Shown: in pieces, positions 28,413-38,569 of the stretch | Layout of the letters: each line of letters opens with the position of its first letter | How positions within the stretch are numbered: the first letter of the stretch is position 1 | Source of the DNA: Candidatus Endobugula sertula | Lineage (GTDB): Bacteria; Pseudomonadota; Gammaproteobacteria; Pseudomonadales; Cellvibrionaceae | Direction: 5' to 3' | DNA length: 64,000 nucleotides | NCBI GenBank assembly: GCA_001723645.1 | Contig: MDLC01000009.1 | Span: forward strand, 23,824 to 87,823 | Position numbers and translations under genes: made by a program | The notes under the pieces: model-generated | What the model was told of the DNA's origin: nothing | What the model saw: only the letters and a program-made list of their open reading frames with translations | Databases searched by the model: none

Positions 28413-30658
28413 TCATTTACCATACCAATACAGCAACACACCTATTAAAAATACGATCAATGCCGGATGAACTATTTTTCCGAATAAATCGAGACGATGG
28501 ATTTTTTTGCTGTATTTTTTGGCAACGTTGGTCTCTGTACTGGTGCCCACTGCGGCTTCAATTTTGTTGTAATAGGACACATTGATCATTGCAATAAATA
28601 TGACCAGTACCGATAAAAAATAAACGGCCAAAAAGAAATATTCCACCACCATTAAATAATCAACCGACATAGTGGTGATAAATTTTAAATGGAAAAAAGC
28701 GGTGGTAATCAATGCCGAGGAGCCCAGTTTTATGCGGTCCCGCTCTTTTTTTACCGGCGTAAAATAGGCGAGATAGGCCAACAAGGTTAATAACAGAATC
28801 GGAAACAGGTTTTTTTAATAACACATTCCAAGCGTTGCGTTTGATATGGATCAGGGCATTGAACTGCGAATAAAACACCGGAGCGATGTCCGCCAGGGCA
28901 ATCCGACTCTGGAATAGCAGGATATGTTCCAATTGCCAGCCACTGATCGTGTCTAACAATTTTTTTGATAGCGGTGGTGCCTTCAAACCCAGACTATCAT
29001 TAACGTAAAGTAAACGATCCGCCTGCTCTGTTTTGTGGTGAAAACTGATGGGCAGGGTTTGATGGTCAAAGGGGTAATCATTAAATGGGAAATGCCGTTT
29101 AAAATCACCGGTCACCTGATAAACTCGCGTGGTCATGCCATTGTCGGTTTGGCTCAACAACGGTTCATCCAGAACGATTGGTGTTACTGCATGCTCGAAG
29201 GTAATATCAGTATCGGCAAAATCACCGCTAAATCGAAACCAGAGATAAAATGTCAGGTTATACTGCGATTGCACGGTATCCAGTTGATTCACCCGTTGAA
29301 TATCCATGCCGGTATACACCACGCGCGTGCGACGTAGCAGGCTGTCACCTAGCATAATGACATCGCCCCGCCATACATCACTCAGTAGTTCAGCCACCGG
29401 TAGCTGTTCTTTGGGCTGACGGCTCCGGTATTGTACCGGAGCTGGAATCATTTTTTGTCCGGCATAATAGCCCACCGCCAGTTCGCTATCGGCGTTACCT
29501 TCGCTGTCAAAATAAAGCGCACCAGTAACACCCTGTAATGCCTGATCATAGCGGTAACGTTGTGCCAGCGCGCGCCAAATCTGCGCTCTAACAGCGACCG
29601 AATCCATTGCAGTATTTGTTTCCGAAAATGTCAGTTTGCGCAAAGCTGCAACCGCCAGAGAAGCCGCATCGTAGTAGTAAGCCGCCCGGTTAAATAACCG
29701 CACCGCAGGGTACTCCTGAGTAAACTGCTGGTAAAAAACCTGTGCCTGCTGGTTGGCAATGTCCAGCATAAAGGGTGACACTGTCAATAAATGGTCGGAG
29801 TAATAACCCGGTTGAGCACGTTCCCGAGAATCATGGTTTACATAGTCGATAAACTTGGGCCTGGCACATTCAGTGGAACACAATAATCTGAGCTGGTTGT
29901 CGGTGGACTGGATAAGTGTGAGTAAATTCGCACTCTCTTTGACCTGGGTTGCCAGGTATAAAATATCGGGCTGTTCACGGGTATTGAAATCTGCGGCAAT
30001 CTGCTCCAGTAACTCATCCACATCAGCCTGTCGCCCATCCACCCTACGACTATAATTCACCGTCATACCCAGAGTATTAGCCGTCTGAGAAAAACTGTCA
30101 AATAACGTGCGGCCAAAAGCAGAGGCGTCATAAATTATTCCCACGGTTTTTGCTGCAAATACGCTATCAATGTAATGTGCTGTAAACACCCCCTGAAAGT
30201 GATTATTCGGCGCCAACATAAATACCCAGGGCTTGTTACGGGTGATGGCATTATCCGTTGACGACGCGGTGATCGTCGGTAATTGCGCATCTTCATAAAT
30301 CTGACTGATGGTCGCCGCATGATCGCCCCCAAAATCATTCAACACCAGTACAATATCCGGATCACTGGTGATGGTATTGGCTACCTCCATCGCCACATCA
30401 GAATCGCCTTGATCATCAAAGACTTTTAACGCAACCAACCTACCGTTAACCCCCCCCCGTATCATTGACCTGGTCAATATACAATTCGACGGCCTTGAGC
30501 ATACTACTTCCCTGCTCCGCCTGTGACCCGGATAAGGGGGCAACCACAGCAAAGTAATAAGGTGGGGTTGATTTTATTATCCAAGCGATCAGCAATAACA
30601 AGACAATGATTGTAGTGAAGCAAGCCGACCACAGGATTTTCTTTTTTTGTAAGGGCAT
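28413..30658 (-). pseudogene. Periplasmic-binding-protein / pentameric ligand-gated ion channel fusion, two frameshifts
   Basis: Three reading frames join into one protein of about 748 aa. The start (30658) gives a basic tip and a transmembrane or signal helix (FTTIIVLLLLIAWII). Then comes a type-1 periplasmic-binding domain (AVVAPLSGSQAEQG...FDDQGD, to about residue 450). A pentameric ligand-gated channel extracellular domain follows, with the W.RFSGDF strand and the Pro-loop signature FPFNDYPFDHQTL, and then four transmembrane helices (M1 LFPILLLTLLAYLAYF; M4 ALIVFLIGVLLYWYG). The first frame break lies in a run of nine C at 30450-30458 and the second in seven T at 28810-28816. One-base changes at each restore the protein. 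It would be an inner-membrane cation or anion channel gated by a periplasmic ligand such as an amino acid. Sequence error, phase variation and decay are all possible. Confidence 0.75.
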
Positions 30659-30789
30659 GGGGGAGAAAATTTTGGCGCGATGTGTTTTAACGATACCAGC
30701 ATTTTTATGATTAACGAATTAGATTTGACAAACGAAAAAACCGCTAAACCATAAAATAGCCATTCAACAGTAAGCGATCAACAATAGGA

Positions 30790-32445
30790 CTATTTGGAGT
30801 TAACCAATCCCCAGTTGCGAACAGGTTGTCCACCAAAGGGCATAGCAGACCAATTTTTTAGCCACGGTTTGACTAGGTATTGGTGGGTTTGGAAGTACAG
30901 AGGGACAATGACCGCCTGTTCTGTCAAGAGTTGGTATTCCAACTGACGGTAGCCTTGCTGGCGTGCTACCGGGTTTGTTTGTCGCAGGGTGCGTTCGAGT
31001 TGTTGGGCAAAATCGAGGGCAGTCCACCCCAGGCGTTGCACCGCGGTAGCGGGTTCCGCTACGGCACTGAGCCAGCTATAAGGATCGGGATAATCCGCAC
31101 ACCAGCCAAAGCGAAATAAGTGTGGGGTCTGCGGTTGTTCTATTGCCTGAATATACTGGGGCCAGGGTAATTGCTTTAACGTCAGGGTAATATTGAGGGA
31201 ATGACCTAAAAATGCTTGCACCGCCAAGGCAACGGTATGATGAATTTCCGAGGTGTTATACATCAGGGTGAGCGGCGGAAAATCTTTACCCTCCGGATAA
31301 CCAGCTGCAGCCAGCCAAGCTCTCGCTTGCACAGGGTCAAAGTCAATACCGGGCGACCCTTCATGGCTTACCGCAGAATCCACCGGCACCACATAGGCCG
31401 ATGACGCTTGCGCAGCACCCTGCATAAAAGCCTCAACCAGCAGGCCGCGATTGATTGCCGCTGCAATCGCCTTGCGCACACGCACATCATCGGTGGGACT
31501 GCGATTGACATTAAACCCATAGGTATAACTGCACAGTGTTGACTGACGCCGATATTGCTCCCGTAAATCGGGATCGCGTTTAAGGATCGTCAATTGCCCC
31601 CGAGGCAGGGGCAGATAGGCCCCACCCATCACATCCAGTGCATTGTGCTGGTAGAGGGTTAAACCTAACGAATTCTCCACCACAGTGAGGTAATGCACCT
31701 CGTCAATCATCACCTGGTCCGCCGCAAAATAATAGGGGTTTTTGCGTAACACCAGCTGCCTGCCGGGTTGCCAGTCCTGCAATTGATACGGCCCGTTACT
31801 AACCAGCTTGCCGGGTAAGGTCCAGTGTTGATGCCAGGTCTCGATGGCCCGGCGTGGCAGCGGGCGATATACCCACAGACTGACCAGTGCGGGAAAATTG
31901 CTGATCGAATGCCGCAGCTGAAACTCCACAGTAAACGGGTCAATTGCCTGTACCCCAAGGCGGGAAACATCGTCGATACGCCCTTGATGCAGCGCTTTTG
32001 CATGGGTTAACACATACAACGCCGAGGCATAAGGTGCATTCGTCTTCGGGACAATATTACGTTGAATAGCCCAGACAATATCCGTCGCTGTCACCGCCTG
32101 ACCATCACTCCAAAAGGTATCCTGGCGTAAATAAAAACGATAACGCCGCCCTTGATCGTACACCTGCCAATGCGTGGCCAGCTCCGGCACCACCTGATAC
32201 GTTAGTGGATCAAAATCCGTTAAGGCCAAAAATAATTGTTCGGTTAATTCAATGGACGTATTGTCTTCAGTCAACCCCGGATCCAACGTCTTAATCGCAC
32301 CATTGATCGGTAAACGTAAATAGCCGGGTGAACCCTCCGTCAGAACAGGCTCTGGCTGAATGTCTGATACAACCGGGTCACGGTCACAGCCAATGATCAG
32401 CAGTAACAGAGATAGAGTGAAAAGGGTTTGATAGATGGAGAACAT
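30790..32445 (-). CDS. Peptide/oligopeptide ABC-type substrate-binding lipoprotein
   Basis: The 551-aa product is a family-5 extracellular solute-binding protein (OppA/DppA-like). It has a lipoprotein signal ending in the lipobox IIGC with C20, then IKTLDPGLTEDNTSIELTEQ near residue 53, and GQAVTATDIVWAIQR near 115, both standard for the family. The ELATHWQV and FWSDG motifs are present as well. It would bind di- or oligopeptides at the periplasmic face. No permease or ATPase genes lie nearby, so it is an orphan. It is 131 bp upstream of the binding-protein/channel fusion on the same strand, and a shared sensing function is possible but only inferred. Confidence 0.85.
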   Translation of the reverse strand: MFSIYQTLFTLSLLLLIIGCDRDPVVSDIQPEPVLTEGSPGYLRLPINGAIKTLDPGLTEDNTSIELTEQLFLALTDFDPLTYQVVPELATHWQVYDQGRRYRFYLRQDTFWSDGQAVTATDIVWAIQRNIVPKTNAPYASALYVLTHAKALHQGRIDDVSRLGVQAIDPFTVEFQLRHSISNFPALVSLWVYRPLPRRAIETWHQHWTLPGKLVSNGPYQLQDWQPGRQLVLRKNPYYFAADQVMIDEVHYLTVVENSLGLTLYQHNALDVMGGAYLPLPRGQLTILKRDPDLREQYRRQSTLCSYTYGFNVNRSPTDDVRVRKAIAAAINRGLLVEAFMQGAAQASSAYVVPVDSAVSHEGSPGIDFDPVQARAWLAAAGYPEGKDFPPLTLMYNTSEIHHTVALAVQAFLGHSLNITLTLKQLPWPQYIQAIEQPQTPHLFRFGWCADYPDPYSWLSAVAEPATAVQRLGWTALDFAQQLERTLRQTNPVARQQGYRQLEYQLLTEQAVIVPLYFQTHQYLVKPWLKNWSAMPFGGQPVRNWGLVNSK

Positions 32446-32457
32446 TAGTATTGCTAT

Positions 32458-32490
32458 AGGGTTATATTGTTCTATGGCTATATTGTTAAT
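32458..32490 (+). repeat. 33-bp inverted repeat, left copy, beside tpsA
   Basis: This segment begins agggttatattgtt and ends ggctatattgttaat. It is the reverse complement of 35219-35251 at 31 of 33 positions. It lies in the short gap between the tpsA stop codon and the OppA-like start codon. Confidence 0.8.
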
Positions 32491-32503
32491 ATTGCTCTAT
32501 TGC

Positions 32504-35161
32504 TTAAAACCCCACCGGGCTGGCCGACCAGTCATCATAGGGCGAAGGTCTGGGATGGCGTCGGTTAATAATAAAACTACTGACATTGTTGCCAGAGCGC
32601 TGGGTACAGGCCTGTTTTATCCAACCTGCGGCCTTGAGAAAATCCGCCGACAAATCCTCTTCACCGGTGTCCACTTCGTTACCTAGTGCTTGAATATCCA
32701 CCTGCCCGTCAATACCCAATCGTGAAGAAGCATCAATAACACTGCCCGCTGAGCGGATAACATAATCGGCAATCAGGGTGATATTACCGCCAGCGCCGGC
32801 AAAGGCTTGGGCGATAACCGAGCTGTTATCCAGGAGAATAAATTCCGGATCGACAAAAATATCGCCGCCGTTACCGCCGCCCTGGGCGACACTGGTTGTG
32901 ACCTCACTATTTTTTAAATGCAACAGCTCATTCACCTGTACGGTAATTTGACCACCACCCTGGACGGATTCCGTGCTCAGGCGACTGTCATCAAACATCC
33001 GAATGGTGTCGACAACATTGAGGTCAATGGCCCCGGCATCGGCGGTGCCATTGGCATTGGTGTTAATGCTCGAACCACCATCCAGCGATAAATTCTGTGC
33101 CGTGAGTTGAATAGACGTCGGCAGCAAAGGATCAAAACCATCGACTGTTTCAGTACTGATAGTAGCCTGGTCAGACAGGCTGAGATCAAGCACCACGCTG
33201 ACCACAACATTGCCCGCCCGGCCAGTGCCGGTAGTGGCTGAAGATACTACCGCCCGATTCCCTAGCGTGGCCGTTCGGGTGTCGATCATGAGACTACCAG
33301 CATTACCGCTTGAAGTTGGCCCGGCGCGGGTTAAAATGCCAGTGACGAAGCCCGAACTGGTACCATCCATCAACAACTGATCCGCCAACACCGAAATCCT
33401 GCTAGCGCCACCTGCACCAAAGGTGCTACTGCTGATTTCTCCACCACCGAACACTTCAATCTCTCCGGCCTGAATATCAATACTACCAGCATCACCCGTT
33501 GACATGACATCGGTATCACTGAAAATACCAGTAAGAAAATCTGCACCGACACGATCAATCGACAAGCGCTCCGCCAACACCGCAATGCTGCCGGCGTCAC
33601 CTGCACCAAAGGTATTGCTGCCTATCTCCCCACCACCGAGTACCTCAATCTCTCCAGCCTGAATATCAATACTACCAGCATCGCCCATTGACGTGACATC
33701 GGTATCACTGAAAATACCGGTAAAAAAAACCGAACCGGCACGATCCACCAACAGCAGGTCCGCCGACACGGTAATACTCCCGGCATCACCTGCGCTAAAT
33801 GTGCTGCTGCTTATTTGTCCACCACCAAGCACCTCAACATTTACGGCCTGAATGTTAACGGTTCCAGCATCGCCCGTTGCCCCAGCATCCGTATCACTGA
33901 AGATACCGGTAAGAGAGTCCGAACCAGCGCGATCGATCAACAACCGGTCTGCCGATACCGTAATATCACCAGCATCACCAACACCAAATGTACTGCTGCT
34001 TATAAATCCACCACCAAGCACATCAACGTTTTCAACTTGAATGTCAATGGTACCGGCATCACCCGTTGCCGTAGCAGTAGAATCACTGAAAATACCGGTG
34101 AGAAAGCCCGAACCTGCATCATCGATCAACAGCTGGTTCGCCAACACCACAATACTGCCTGCATTACCGGTGCCGACAGCATCACTGGATACAGTGCTGG
34201 CTGAGTAAAGAGTAAGGTCTTGCGCTATTTGCAGGTCAATATTTCCCCCACCCCCGGCGCAAAATGACGACGCATCAATCACGCTGTCATTGCTCAGGTC
34301 CAGTACCATCGCCTGAACCACAATACCTTGCCCCTGTACATCGCCGGTGGTCTGCCCGGCCACTACCGACTCGTCCATAAGGATGGAGTCGCCCTGCATA
34401 AATACCCGGCCTCCACCTTCACCACCCACTCTGATTTCCGATTGATTGATAATGTTAATATCGGCCAACACCTGTGCACCAGTGACCTCACCTGTCGCCA
34501 GCGATACCTCCCCGACCGAGGCCACACTGGCCAATTGCACCGCGCCCTGGTCAATAACCAGGCTGGCGTTATCCAGATCAATACCGTTGGCAGCCAGAGT
34601 TAATGTACTTTCACTGGCCGGTGTTAACACCGCTCCCTGAATCTGGATAGCCCCATCACTGCCCAAAAAACCAAACGCTGCTGGCGCCGCCGTACTTAAT
34701 ACCTCACCCACCTGGGGCACGGCCATAAACTGTTCGTTATTGGCAAAGCGCAAATAATCGGCACTGCTGATATGCAGAGAACCACTGACATCCAGGCTTG
34801 CATTCGACCCGAACAACACCCCGGCGGGGTTAAGTAAAAACAGATTGGCACCACTAATATCGCTACGTAACAGACCGTCAATCGTTGACACATCCCCCCC
34901 GGTAACCCGGCTGATAATATTGGCAATAGCTGCCGAGCCACTGAACGTGGCACTTTCACCCGTTCCAATATTGAACTGGCTAAAACTGTGAAACAGATTA
35001 GCGCCACGCTGCTGCCCTAGATCGGCAGTCACCCGAAAATCTGGCCCCACCAACGAACCCGACGGCCCCAAACTACCATCCATAACCACCTGAGCCTGGG
35101 CAGTTTCAAAGCATAAAACGGCCATCATCATAGAATAGATTTTGCTATAGAAATCGTTCAT
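32504..35161 (-). CDS. Two-partner secretion passenger (TpsA), haemagglutination-domain surface protein
   Basis: The protein (885 aa from the ATG at 35161, which gives a short signal peptide ending in TAQAQ) carries an N-terminal TPS/haemagglutination-activity domain over about residues 25-150. Its motifs are NLFHSFSQFNIGTGESATF, NIISRVTGGDVSTIDG and NPAGVLFG, the last a variant of the NPNG element. The rest is beta-helical, with about five tandem 63-residue units of the type GDAGSI.V.A..LL.DRAGS...TGIFSD. TpsA proteins cross the outer membrane through their TpsB partner, encoded four genes up. An upstream in-frame start at 35242 lacks a signal sequence and was not used. The gene is bracketed by 33-bp inverted repeats. 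It is short for a haemagglutinin and resembles cyanobacterial-type passengers found with CHAT proteins. Confidence 0.85.
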   Translation of the reverse strand: MNDFYSKIYSMMMAVLCFETAQAQVVMDGSLGPSGSLVGPDFRVTADLGQQRGANLFHSFSQFNIGTGESATFSGSAAIANIISRVTGGDVSTIDGLLRSDISGANLFLLNPAGVLFGSNASLDVSGSLHISSADYLRFANNEQFMAVPQVGEVLSTAAPAAFGFLGSDGAIQIQGAVLTPASESTLTLAANGIDLDNASLVIDQGAVQLASVASVGEVSLATGEVTGAQVLADINIINQSEIRVGGEGGGRVFMQGDSILMDESVVAGQTTGDVQGQGIVVQAMVLDLSNDSVIDASSFCAGGGGNIDLQIAQDLTLYSASTVSSDAVGTGNAGSIVVLANQLLIDDAGSGFLTGIFSDSTATATGDAGTIDIQVENVDVLGGGFISSSTFGVGDAGDITVSADRLLIDRAGSDSLTGIFSDTDAGATGDAGTVNIQAVNVEVLGGGQISSSTFSAGDAGSITVSADLLLVDRAGSVFFTGIFSDTDVTSMGDAGSIDIQAGEIEVLGGGEIGSNTFGAGDAGSIAVLAERLSIDRVGADFLTGIFSDTDVMSTGDAGSIDIQAGEIEVFGGGEISSSTFGAGGASRISVLADQLLMDGTSSGFVTGILTRAGPTSSGNAGSLMIDTRTATLGNRAVVSSATTGTGRAGNVVVSVVLDLSLSDQATISTETVDGFDPLLPTSIQLTAQNLSLDGGSSINTNANGTADAGAIDLNVVDTIRMFDDSRLSTESVQGGGQITVQVNELLHLKNSEVTTSVAQGGGNGGDIFVDPEFILLDNSSVIAQAFAGAGGNITLIADYVIRSAGSVIDASSRLGIDGQVDIQALGNEVDTGEEDLSADFLKAAGWIKQACTQRSGNNVSSFIINRRHPRPSPYDDWSASPVGF
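33350..34190 (-). repeat. Tandem ~189-bp coding repeats in tpsA
   Basis: About five consecutive 63-residue units share GDAG...A..LL.D.AGS...TGIFSD...GDAG..DIQ...EVLGGG.I.S.TF.A. They are similar at the DNA level (for example, repeated ccaccaccgag and gcatcaccngt blocks), so unit number could vary between strains. Confidence 0.75.
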
Positions 35162-35218
35162 GGGATCACTCCGGGATAATGCTCTGAGCTCCCACCTACG
35201 CGAGAGTGACGGGAGCCG

Positions 35219-35251
35219 ATTAACAATATAGCCGTACAACAATATAACCCT
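35219..35251 (-). repeat. 33-bp inverted repeat, right copy, beside tpsA
   Basis: This is the partner of 32458-32490, in inverted orientation with two mismatches. It lies between the tpsA start codon and the stop of the DUF928-like gene, so the pair brackets tpsA precisely. Confidence 0.8.
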
Positions 35252-35255
35252 AAAT

Positions 35256-36047
35256 TTATTCCCCCGCCGCCCGCAGCAACCCCACCTGTTTCAATAAATC
35301 ACTGCGCAATTTTTTTAATGCTGTGGATTGCGGTTGCTGTTTGATTAATTGCGACAGGCTATCGAAGGCGTCGTACCAGAGTCCCTGTTCGGCATAGTAG
35401 TAAGGCCGTTGCTGTGGGGGGAGTTGTGTTTGCCGGGCCAGTTGTTTGTCGTCAAGCTGGTAATACTGCAGGGTGGCCCCAGCGATAAAATCACTGGAGC
35501 GTTCTGCTTCATCGAGAATCATGGTTAAAAACCATTCGTACTCAATATCGGGTTGTAAATAAATACCGTAATCCGCCAGTACAATGGTGTAAATGCCCTC
35601 GCCTTCGGGGGGCGGCAGTATCGCCTGTGCAATCGGCTCGACCAATCCCTGCTGGTTGAGATTAAAATGGATTGGATAAGACGACGCTCCCGACACATAC
35701 CAATATAAGCGCGGCTGTCGATTGCTAGTCATGCCAGTATGCTGCGGGGCCAGAGTTACCAACCTACTGGACAACAACGCCGACGCGCTGCTCTGTCCGC
35801 TATCGGTTTCGATGGACAAGCCGCGGTTTAACCCCCGATTAACCCCGCGGTGCCAGCCCCGAAAAAGCCCGCGATGCTTTGTTGTATCGGTTCCCTCTGC
35901 GTCACCAGCATCGATACGGCGTATGGGCAAGTTGGATTGTGGTGGTTGATATTTTATTGGCGCAAACGGTTGTTGCGTTTCCGACTCCACCTGTGCAGTA
36001 ACAGCGGAGATACAACAACAAAATAAAAAAGGAGCGTGTTTTAGCAT
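35256..36047 (-). CDS. DUF928-like periplasmic protein of the TPS-CHAT locus
   Basis: From the ATG at 36047 the 263-aa product begins with a signal peptide (APFLFCCCISAVTA). A longer start at 36086 exists but would bury this signal. After a linker with the unusual repeat RGLFRGWHRGVNRGLNRGL, residues 110-215 match the DUF928 pattern: LVTLAPQHTGMTSNRQPRLY followed by a WYVSG strand and YEWFLTMI. DUF928 proteins are known mainly from cyanobacteria and accompany CHAT and two-partner secretion genes, as here. The C-terminus is a short helical region. It is 10 bp after the CHAT gene and directly upstream of tpsA, so it is probably in the same operon. Function unknown. Confidence 0.65.
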   Translation of the reverse strand: MLKHAPFLFCCCISAVTAQVESETQQPFAPIKYQPPQSNLPIRRIDAGDAEGTDTTKHRGLFRGWHRGVNRGLNRGLSIETDSGQSSASALLSSRLVTLAPQHTGMTSNRQPRLYWYVSGASSYPIHFNLNQQGLVEPIAQAILPPPEGEGIYTIVLADYGIYLQPDIEYEWFLTMILDEAERSSDFIAGATLQYYQLDDKQLARQTQLPPQQRPYYYAEQGLWYDAFDSLSQLIKQQPQSTALKKLRSDLLKQVGLLRAAGE

Positions 36048-36096
36048 GGTATAAAATGCCCGGTTTAATAAGGAATCTCTGATCAAGTCACCATCG

Positions 36097-38424
36097 TCAT
36101 ACTGGGGATGCCCAATAGATGGGGTGCCGATATTGGGGTTGTTGCAGCAGACTGAGTTGGGCCTGTTGCAGGGCGCGGGCTTTGGACTGGTCGGTACGGG
36201 CCAGTTGTTGGTAAAATTCGGCCATCATGGCGGCGGTGGCGGCGTCATCAACAAACCACAGGGAGGCGACGGCACTGCGGGCGCCGAACTGTACCGCCAC
36301 ACCGGCCAGCCCCAGGGCCGAACGTTCATCGCCCAGGGTAGTCTGGCAGGCACTCAGGGTGAGTAATTCCAGTGGTTTATCGCGAAAGATCCCCACTTGT
36401 AACAACTCACCCAGCCGATTCATATTAAGTTTATCGTCATAGGTGAGGAGAAAGCTCTGTTCTGCACTGCCACCAAAAACACCGTGGGTCGCCATATGCA
36501 ACACGCTGTATTCGGTTTCTTTCAGTGCGCCGCTGAGACTGTCAACGGAATAGTCTTTATCCTGCAGAATTTTGCCACCCAGTAAGTCTTGTACGGTGCT
36601 TAGTTCCCCCGCTACACCCGGCAACGCCGGGAATCCCTGGACACTTTTGGATAAACTCGTGATCAGGGTTTCAGTGTCTTCTCGCGACAGGGGTTGCGGG
36701 TCGGTCAGTGACAGGCTGGGGGTCGTCGCCAGGGCATACTGTTCGACCAGAAACTGCTGTCCATCCTGTAGCGCTGTCAGTGGAATGGTACGCAATACGC
36801 CACTGGGGACAAACACCAGGGTATGAATCTCTGCCTGGCTGAGCTGTGCTTGCAGGGGTCGGATCATCCAGTCGTAGAGTTGCCTAGCCTCCACCAGATA
36901 GGCGTGGCGGGAGCGAATCTGTAAATGCCGACGAAAACGCCGCGTACTTAGCTCCAAGCGCGTTGCAGTAACGGGGACCACCACCTGTTGCAGTTGCCCG
37001 TTAAGACTGACCAGCAATACCAATCGTTGCGGCAGAATAACCGGATAGATCACAGCGGTGTGCGGGTCAATACCATCGAGCCCGGTTTGTTTGGTTTGCA
37101 AAGCAACAGTACACTCGTCCTGGAAGTAGTCCTGCAACTCGGCGGTATTGAGTATCTCCACACTGTCCCTGGCTTCACGCAGTAAGTCTTCCGATGAAGG
37201 TTGGCCTGTTTTTGGTGGCGTTGTGAGTTGTTGCGCCTGTTCCAGGAGTAAATCCGCCAAGCCAAAATAGACTGGCTGGATGCGTTCATAAAACACATCC
37301 GGCGCTCGGTAATTGTTCATTAAGTGGCTGCGAACCGGGTTTAATGTGACCACCGCCTGACGGTAGGCTGCTACAGCATCGACCTTATACCCTTGCGCTT
37401 TTAGCAGCCGGCCCCGTTGCCATTGCCATAAATACAGGTTGGCCGGGTACCGCGCCTGCTCAGCAAAAAAAATCGCCTGTCGAGTGTGGTGCATGGCTTG
37501 GGGGTAGTCCTGGCGATCTTCATAGTACTGCCCCAGATATCCGTGGGCGTAAGCTTGTTGGTGGGGATCATAAAAATCTGTGGCGATTTCCAGCGCCTGC
37601 TCAAGCAGGGTGCGATGCAACCGGGACAATGCCTTCCCTTTCCCTCCATCCCCACCAAGGCCTTCCATTAAGCGTTTCGTCAAACGCGTCAGGGTCATTA
37701 AATCTGCGACTTGCGCCGGTGTGGCGCGCTGCCGGACATGGCCCAGCGCCCGCCCAAGCGCACTATAGGCCGTCTGCCACAACTGCCCGTTTTGTAGTTG
37801 CAGGCGGGTCAGGTTAATAAGGACCGTGGTTTGCAAAGGCCGATTGTCGGCCTCCACCGCCCAGTGCAGGCTTTCTTCGTAGGCTGTCTGTGCCTGATCA
37901 TAAGCCGCCGCCAATACCAAGGCATTGCCCAGGTTATTCAGTGCGGCGGCAAGGGTGCCGGGATGGCGAAGCGCGCGGGCCTGACTCACACTTTCGGACA
38001 AGGTCTCCCCCGCCTGCTGCCACTGACCATTACCCAAGTACCAATCCCCCAACTCGCTCAACACTCGGCTGTACTGGCTAGATTCTGTGGCCGCCGCCAG
38101 TGACTGCGCCTGCTGTAAAGCGCTTAAGGCCCGGTCATTCAGCCCCAACGCCAACGACACCTGTGCAATATGGCGCAACAGGCCAATGGCCTGCTCGGTT
38201 GTGTCTGGGGGCAAATCCTTCGGTTCCTGCTGCATCGGCAAGGAATCAAACGCCTGCTGCCAGAGCCTTAATGCGTGTTCAAAGCGGCCCTCGCGGTACA
38301 ACGCTTCACCCTGGTCACGGAGTCCTGCGGGTGCAACCGTATCAATGGCAACAGTATGGGAGCTGATCAACAACCAGAGGCTGCAACACAGGAGATACTG
38401 GGTTGTTTTATTCATCATGACCAC
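36097..38424 (-). CDS. TPR-repeat protein with C-terminal CHAT caspase-like peptidase domain
   Basis: The 775-aa product has a signal peptide (LLCCSLWLLISSHTVA) and a run of TPR units (about residues 35-370, with GEALYREGRFEHALRLWQQA and ALNNLGNALVLAAAYDQAQTAYE). A CHAT domain of the caspase/separase clan follows (about 470-775). The catalytic pair is visible as HMATHG (about residue 645) and LSACQT (about 693). The domain ends abruptly at YRHPIYWASPV, where homologues usually continue for a few residues with a final strand. The protein is exported and lies between the TpsB transporter and the DUF928/TpsA genes. It may process or gate the passenger, an inference from the locus. The fourth codon is an alternative ATG. 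Confidence 0.85.
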   Translation of the reverse strand: MVMMNKTTQYLLCCSLWLLISSHTVAIDTVAPAGLRDQGEALYREGRFEHALRLWQQAFDSLPMQQEPKDLPPDTTEQAIGLLRHIAQVSLALGLNDRALSALQQAQSLAAATESSQYSRVLSELGDWYLGNGQWQQAGETLSESVSQARALRHPGTLAAALNNLGNALVLAAAYDQAQTAYEESLHWAVEADNRPLQTTVLINLTRLQLQNGQLWQTAYSALGRALGHVRQRATPAQVADLMTLTRLTKRLMEGLGGDGGKGKALSRLHRTLLEQALEIATDFYDPHQQAYAHGYLGQYYEDRQDYPQAMHHTRQAIFFAEQARYPANLYLWQWQRGRLLKAQGYKVDAVAAYRQAVVTLNPVRSHLMNNYRAPDVFYERIQPVYFGLADLLLEQAQQLTTPPKTGQPSSEDLLREARDSVEILNTAELQDYFQDECTVALQTKQTGLDGIDPHTAVIYPVILPQRLVLLVSLNGQLQQVVVPVTATRLELSTRRFRRHLQIRSRHAYLVEARQLYDWMIRPLQAQLSQAEIHTLVFVPSGVLRTIPLTALQDGQQFLVEQYALATTPSLSLTDPQPLSREDTETLITSLSKSVQGFPALPGVAGELSTVQDLLGGKILQDKDYSVDSLSGALKETEYSVLHMATHGVFGGSAEQSFLLTYDDKLNMNRLGELLQVGIFRDKPLELLTLSACQTTLGDERSALGLAGVAVQFGARSAVASLWFVDDAATAAMMAEFYQQLARTDQSKARALQQAQLSLLQQPQYRHPIYWASPV

Positions 38425-38569
38425 TTTAAGTAATGGAAGGGGTATAGGGGTAGATGGTTAATTCTTCGTCAGCCCTGCGATTCTCCCTTCGGGTTTCACG
38501 CTCATGTGTTCCTGACAAATTGGTCCGGCCTGTGCCGAAGTGACGGAAGCATTAACCATTTAGCGATTT

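Noticed and set aside
30446..30658. Separate small membrane-protein gene upstream of the channel
   Set aside because: It ends at a G9 homopolymer exactly where the binding-domain frame begins, so it is the N-terminus of the same gene.
33815..34204. Plus-strand ORF with apparent repeats
   Set aside because: It is the shadow of the tandem units in tpsA.
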